Below are positions 14,901-17,530 of a DNA stretch of 17,530 nt, piece by piece (the first letter of the stretch is position 1; each line of letters starts with the position of its first letter). The notes below the pieces were generated by a model. The model was not told the DNA's origin. It searched no databases and saw only the letters and a list, made by a program, of their open reading frames with translations. Made by a program: the position numbers and the translations under genes. The stretch is from Cellvibrionaceae bacterium (lineage in GTDB: Bacteria; Pseudomonadota; Gammaproteobacteria; Pseudomonadales; Cellvibrionaceae): positions 1 to 17,530 of the forward strand of contig JAOXRV010000342.1 of the NCBI GenBank assembly GCA_025800435.1, read 5' to 3'.

Positions 14901-15557
14901 AAAACCAAGCGTTTTAGCCTTAAAGAGCGTTTAGAAGGTGAGCGCTCCACCCTTGGCCTCTACCTGACTGGCCACCCAATTGATGAATATCACGAGGAGA
15001 TGAAGCATTTGGTCTCCTCGCGCATTTCGGATTTGCGCGCCGATAAAGAGTCCCAGCAGGTGGGCGGCCTGGTGGTGGATATGCGGGTCATGAAAACCAA
15101 AAAAGGCGCAACCATGGCCATCGTCAGCCTCGATGATCGCACCGGCCGTATCGATGTGGCGATCTTCCCCGAGGCCTACGACCAGCACAAAGACCTGCTG
15201 GCCAAAGACCAGTTGTTGATCTTGACCGGCAAGGTCAGCCACGATGACTATTCCGGCGGCCTTAAAATGAGCACCGACAGCGTGCAAAGTTTAACCGAGG
15301 CTCGCCAGGCCCGAGCCAGGGGCCTGCGTTTGATGGTCGATCGGGACAATATGCCCAATGGCTTTATGGACGAACTGGCCGGCCTGTTTACCCCCTATCG
15401 GCTTGAGGGGGGCTGCCCGCTGCTGTTCCACTACCGTCGCAGTGACGCCCAGGCCGAGCTGGTATTAGGCCCCCAGTGGCGGGTGGCGCCCAATACTGAG
15501 CTGATCGATGAACTCAAGGCCAGGCTCGGTAGTGAAAGGGTGAGCCTGGTCTACTAA
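11934..15557 (+). CDS. dnaE: DnaE, DNA polymerase III alpha subunit
   Basis: This is the catalytic subunit of the replicative DNA polymerase. The 1207-residue protein is a little longer than E. coli DnaE (1160). In order it shows an N-terminal PHP domain (FVHLRLHTEFSLVD, then AVTDACNFYG) with a partly degenerate metal site as in proteobacterial DnaE. The polymerase core has the GPGRGSGAGSLVAY motif (about residues 400-415) and the catalytic PDFDVDF at 442-448 with paired aspartates. Finger and helix-hairpin-helix regions (AGYGFNKSHSAAYA) come next. A C-terminal OB-fold follows (QVGGLVVDMRVMKTKKG, then MAIVSLDDRTGRIDV) and a beta-binding/tau-binding tail. No Shine-Dalgarno sequence is seen before ATG 11934. 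accA follows 191 bases downstream, the same order as in E. coli and Pseudomonas. Confidence 0.99.
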   Translation: MTAPFVHLRLHTEFSLVDSIVRIKPLVAKVAELGMPAVAVTDACNFYGLIKFYTACQGAGVKPIAGADFWLAPEDGEGKPTLLTLLAMGPKGYRNITELISQAYQHGQVHGMPYLQRPWLAPKSDDVIALSGGRLGDVGMAVLGGRQEQAEALLQGWMRDFPDRFYLELQRTGRDNEEDYLHAAVALAANYDCPVVATNDVRFLAADEFEVHEARVCIGEGMALDDKRRERRYSDQQYLRSAEEMAELFSDIPEALQNSVEIAKRCSVDIELGTYYLPDYPIPDDFEQDPFFSEHIPYDTLKDWAAKAMAEKWGGREGESEYADMLRTNIFFEKISYEGLYQRLAIILPDKNAEDYPARLKEYTDRLQFELDIIMQMGFPGYFLIVMDFIQWAKDHDIPVGPGRGSGAGSLVAYAQKITDLDPLEYDLLFERFLNPERVSMPDFDVDFCMDKRDQVIAYTADTYGREAVSQIITFGTMAAKAVVRDVARAQGKSYGLADKLSKLIPADPGMTLTKAYDGEEPLRDFLRDDGDAQEIWDMAKQLEGVARNVGKHAGGVVIAPTKLTDFAPLYCDESGAGLVTQYDKNDVESAGLVKFDFLGLRTLTIIDWAKKMIDKRLAAKGEPELNIEAIPLDDEDTFKLLKRAETTAVFQLESRGMKDLIKRLQPDNLEDMIALVALFRPGPLDSGMVDDFVNRKHGRAEVAYPDAKYQHEKLEPILKPTYGVIVYQEQVMQIAQELAGYTLGGADMLRRAMGKKKPEEMAKQRSAFEAGAIEQGVDGTLAMKIFDLVEKFAGYGFNKSHSAAYAVVSYQTAWLKAHYPSQFMAATMSSDMDKTDKVVTFIEECREMGLTLLPPDVNTGEFQFSVDDEDAVVYGLGAIKGLGEGPVEAILEARKDGPFADLFDFCARVDSRKVNKRALEALVHCGALDRIGPELDIDLARAILLAAIPEAVQAAEQANANANAGMVDLFGEVVPQASAGDVYAEFVEKTKRFSLKERLEGERSTLGLYLTGHPIDEYHEEMKHLVSSRISDLRADKESQQVGGLVVDMRVMKTKKGATMAIVSLDDRTGRIDVAIFPEAYDQHKDLLAKDQLLILTGKVSHDDYSGGLKMSTDSVQSLTEARQARARGLRLMVDRDNMPNGFMDELAGLFTPYRLEGGCPLLFHYRRSDAQAELVLGPQWRVAPNTELIDELKARLGSERVSLVY

Positions 15558-15700
15558 TGCCGGGCAATATTGGCCCATTTACCCCTGCTTAAGGTCGACT
15601 CCGGCAACGCTTTCGCGTATCGTATCAGCCTGATTATGGGGTGGGCCAAGTGTCGCCGGCGCTAGTGTAGATGGGGTTAAGCCCCGCTGAATAGCACGGC

Positions 15701-15729
15701 CAAATCCGACCTCAGGGACAAATCCGACC
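15701..15729 (+). repeat. Short direct repeat upstream of accA
   Basis: CAAATCCGACC occurs at 15701-15711 and again at 15719-15729, an 18-base period with partial similarity between the spacer and the bases after copy two (CTCAGGGA versus CAAGGGC). It ends 19 bases before the accA start, which has no clear ribosome-binding site. The role is unknown. Confidence 0.6.
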
Positions 15730-15748
15730 CAAGGGCTACAGCGTCGTT

Positions 15749-16705
15749 ATGAACCCCAATTACCTAGATTTTGAACAACCCATTGCCGATCTTGAAGCCA
15801 AGATCGAAGAACTGCAGCTGGTCGGTAATGACAATGATCTCAATATCACCGAAGAGATCACCAAGCTGCGCGAAAAGAGCAATAAGCTCACCGAGAATCT
15901 CTACTCTAACCTCAGCCCCTGGCAGGTGGTGCAGGTGGCCCGCCACCCGCAGCGCCCCTATAGCTCCGATTATATCGAACGCATCTTCGACGACTGGGAC
16001 GAGCTGCACGGCGACCGCCACTTTGGCGACGACAAGGCCATTATCGGTGGGGTTGCCCGCCTCGATGGCAAGCCGGTGATGGTGATCGGCGAGGAAAAAG
16101 GCCGCAGCGTCAGTGATAAGGTCAGCCGCAACTTCGGCATGCCCCGCCCCGAGGGCTACCGCAAGGCCCTGCGCCTGATGGAAATGGCCGAGCGCTTTAA
16201 AATGCCGGTATTAACCTTGATCGACACCCCTGGGGCCTACCCCGGTATCGATTCCGAGGAGCGCGGCATTTCTGAAGCCATCGCCCAAAACCTGGCGGTA
16301 ATGTCGCGCCTGCGCACCCCAATTATCTGCACCGTGATCGGCGAGGGCTCCTCCGGCGGCGCGCTGGCCATCGGTGTTGGTGACCAGCTCAATATGCTGC
16401 AATACGCCACCTATTTTGTGATCTCACCCGAGGGTTGTGCCAATATTATTTGGAAAACCGTCGACAAGGCACCATTGGCCGCCGAAGCCATGGGGGTTAC
16501 CTCCGATAATTTGGAAAAACTCGGTATTGTCGACACCACCATCCGCGAACCCCTAGGCGGCGCCCACCGGGATATCGACACCATGGCGGCGAGCTTAAAA
16601 GATCACTTGATCGAGCAGGTTAACAGCCTGTGCGAAGTGCCGCTCGATGATTTGCTCGAAAAGCGCTTCGACCGTTTGATGAGTTACGGCAACCCCGAAG
16701 CCTAA
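15749..16705 (+). CDS. accA: AccA, acetyl-CoA carboxylase carboxyltransferase subunit alpha
   Basis: AccA works with AccD to transfer the carboxyl group from carboxybiotin to acetyl-CoA, giving malonyl-CoA for fatty-acid synthesis. The 318-residue protein has the usual length. It opens with a helical stretch (MNPNYLDFEQPIADLEAKIE). The crotonase-fold core contains RPYSSDYIERIFDDWDELHG, VLTLIDTPGAYPG, and GEGSSGGALAIGVGDQ followed by the family YFVISPEGCANIIW segment. The start at 15749 matches the family N-terminus but lacks a visible Shine-Dalgarno sequence. Its final codon and stop (GCC TAA) form the beginning of a tandem repeat. Confidence 0.98.
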   Translation: MNPNYLDFEQPIADLEAKIEELQLVGNDNDLNITEEITKLREKSNKLTENLYSNLSPWQVVQVARHPQRPYSSDYIERIFDDWDELHGDRHFGDDKAIIGGVARLDGKPVMVIGEEKGRSVSDKVSRNFGMPRPEGYRKALRLMEMAERFKMPVLTLIDTPGAYPGIDSEERGISEAIAQNLAVMSRLRTPIICTVIGEGSSGGALAIGVGDQLNMLQYATYFVISPEGCANIIWKTVDKAPLAAEAMGVTSDNLEKLGIVDTTIREPLGGAHRDIDTMAASLKDHLIEQVNSLCEVPLDDLLEKRFDRLMSYGNPEA

Positions 16706-16759
16706 GCGCGTCGCCCAAAACCTAAGCGCGTCGCCCAAAACCTAAGCCCTTGCCCAAAA
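16701..16759 (+). repeat. Tandem 20-bp repeat starting at the accA stop codon
   Basis: CCTAAGCGCGTCGCCCAAAA is present twice with no change (16701-16720, 16721-16740). A third, decayed 19-base copy, CCTAAGCCCTTGCCCAAAA, follows (16741-16759) and leads into the terminator. The first copy includes the accA TAA (16703-16705). The array probably arose by replication slippage. Confidence 0.95.
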
Positions 16760-16792
16760 AAGTGCCCGCAGTCTGCGGGCACGGTGTTTTTT
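16756..16792. terminator. Bidirectional rho-independent terminator between accA and the PepSY-type gene
   Basis: GTGCCCGCA (16762-16770) and TGCGGGCAC (16774-16782) form a perfect 9-bp stem with a GTC loop. AAAAAA precedes it (16756-16761) and TTTTTT (16787-16792) follows after GGTG. On the minus strand the T-tract directly abuts the stem, so it should stop the convergent PepSY-type gene well and accA slightly less so. Confidence 0.88.
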
Positions 16793-16795
16793 ATC

Positions 16796-16814
16796 TTATT
16801 CAGGGCTAGCCTAG
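16796..16814 (+). repeat. Dispersed intergenic motif, copy D
   Basis: TTATTCAGGGCTAGCCTAG lies between the accA terminator and the convergent PepSY-type gene, overlapping that gene's stop codon (16811-16813). It matches copy C at 17 of 19 positions. Confidence 0.6.
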
Positions 16815-17530
16815 TCGTTACTGCCCGGCGCTGTGGCCAGCGCCTTCGCGGCCAGCAGTAGCAGCAAGGCGCAAAGGGCGATTAGCAGATTGCTGCCCCA
16901 GGCTTCGGCGGCCCAATCCGGGCGCCACACTGACGCGCCGCTATCGATCAGCGCCAGGGCCAACAGGGGCCAGGCGCTCAGCTTTAAAAACAGCCCCAAG
17001 CTACGCTTTAGCTCACGCATGGTTAAGCACAATGCCAGGCTTATTAGCAGCCCCAGTAAAAAGCTGGCAGTGGGCAGGCTAAAAGCCATGGCGCCGAGCC
17101 CTGGCAGCCATTTGCTGGCCACAGCGCTGGCCAGGGCCAAGGCTGTGGCCAGAGGGTAGGCGCCCAGGCCAAACACCGTGAGCTTGGTCTTCCAGTCGAT
17201 TTGCTTACGCCGCCTCAGCCATAAATACAGGCCGCTGGCGCACATAAAACTGGTGCCTAGCGCCAGCACAAAATACAACAGCTTCATCAAAATGCCGCCG
17301 AAGGTGGCGTAGTGCAGAGGCACGGTGGCACTGTATAAGCGCAGCACAAATTGGCGGTAGACATAATCTTGCAGCATTATAATCTCGCCATTATCAAAGC
17401 GATATTTGGCGCTGCTGTCGATGCTAAGGGTATTGCCATAGGGGCCGGAGACCAGCACAAAACCGTGTTTATCGCGGGGATAAACAATATTGATGCTGCT
17501 GGGCTTAAAGCCGGGCTTCATATCCGCCTT
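16811..17530 (-). CDS. PepSY-associated transmembrane protein, C-terminal part (5' truncated by window edge)
   Basis: This is the C-terminal part of an integral membrane protein resembling the PepSY-associated TM family (iron-regulated membrane proteins of the PiuB type). The visible part begins with a periplasmic PepSY-like stretch (HGFVLVSGPYGNTLSID, then FDNGEIIMLQDYVYRQFVLRL) ending in LHYATFGG. A helix (LLYFVLALGTSFMCASGLYLWLRRR) follows with its membrane-edge Arg cluster; the SGLYLWLRRR motif is typical of the family. About four more helices come next. The frame is still open at 17530, and full-length members are much longer and start with another helix, so the ATG at 17521 is probably internal. 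Many relatives sit beside siderophore-receptor genes, which could lie just outside the window. Confidence 0.8.
   Translation of the reverse strand, partial: KADMKPGFKPSSINIVYPRDKHGFVLVSGPYGNTLSIDSSAKYRFDNGEIIMLQDYVYRQFVLRLYSATVPLHYATFGGILMKLLYFVLALGTSFMCASGLYLWLRRRKQIDWKTKLTVFGLGAYPLATALALASAVASKWLPGLGAMAFSLPTASFLLGLLISLALCLTMRELKRSLGLFLKLSAWPLLALALIDSGASVWRPDWAAEAWGSNLLIALCALLLLLAAKALATAPGSND

Noticed and set aside
15558..15574. Hairpin GGGC/GCCC just after dnaE as a terminator
   Set aside because: The stem is only four strong pairs with a mismatch, and no T-tract follows.
1..17530. CRISPR array, transposase, integrase or prophage genes
   Set aside because: No regularly spaced repeat-spacer pattern and no recombinase-like protein was seen; the only tandem repeats are the short ones reported at 10738-10776, 15701-15729 and 16701-16759.

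Overview
The window reads as a chromosomal segment of a marine-type gammaproteobacterium, plausibly in the Pseudomonas/Cellvibrionales part of the class. Three observations support this. The order tolB-pal-cpoB-queE-queC-tRNA-Lys matches the Pseudomonas arrangement, dnaE is followed directly by accA, and the genes are moderately GC-rich with proteins close to their gammaproteobacterial homologues. The species cannot be fixed from the sequence alone.

Layout, left to right. (1) 1-1954: the end of tolB, then pal and cpoB, which form the cell-envelope Tol-Pal module. (2) 2030-4222: queE and queC, two enzymes of 7-deazaguanine (preQ0/queuosine) synthesis, separated by a periplasmic substrate-binding-like protein gene. 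(3) 4320-4453: a tRNA-Lys(UUU) gene whose terminator is embedded in a perfect 35-bp inverted repeat that copies the tRNA 3' end backwards. (4) 4592-5668: an agmatinase/ureohydrolase-family enzyme. (5) 5719-6532, minus strand: a type II toxin-antitoxin pair with a PIN toxin and a Phd-plus-UPF0175-like antitoxin. (6) 6687-9068: a monoacylglycerol-lipase-like hydrolase, nadA (quinolinate synthase), and a tiny two-helix membrane protein.

(7) 9117-11825: a divergent alkane-oxidation-type cluster. It has a CYP153-like cytochrome P450 and its [2Fe-2S] ferredoxin on the minus strand, facing an AraC-family regulator on the plus strand. The shared intergenic region carries two 18-bp direct repeats on a 21-bp period, which are likely regulator sites. 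(8) 11934-16705: dnaE (replicative polymerase alpha subunit) and accA (acetyl-CoA carboxylase carboxyltransferase alpha). These are followed by a short tandem repeat that starts at the accA stop codon and by a strong bidirectional terminator. (9) 16811-17530, minus strand: the C-terminal part of a PepSY-associated membrane protein that runs off the window.

Most of the window is core metabolism and housekeeping; the toxin-antitoxin pair and the P450 cluster are the accessory parts. The best unexplained signals are non-coding: the 35-bp tRNA palindrome, a dispersed intergenic motif (TATTCAGnnnTAnCCTA) found four times, the tandem P450/AraC operator repeats, the hairpins in front of queE, and the repeat at the accA stop. 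I found no convincing new protein-based defence or mobile system, CRISPR array or transposase.
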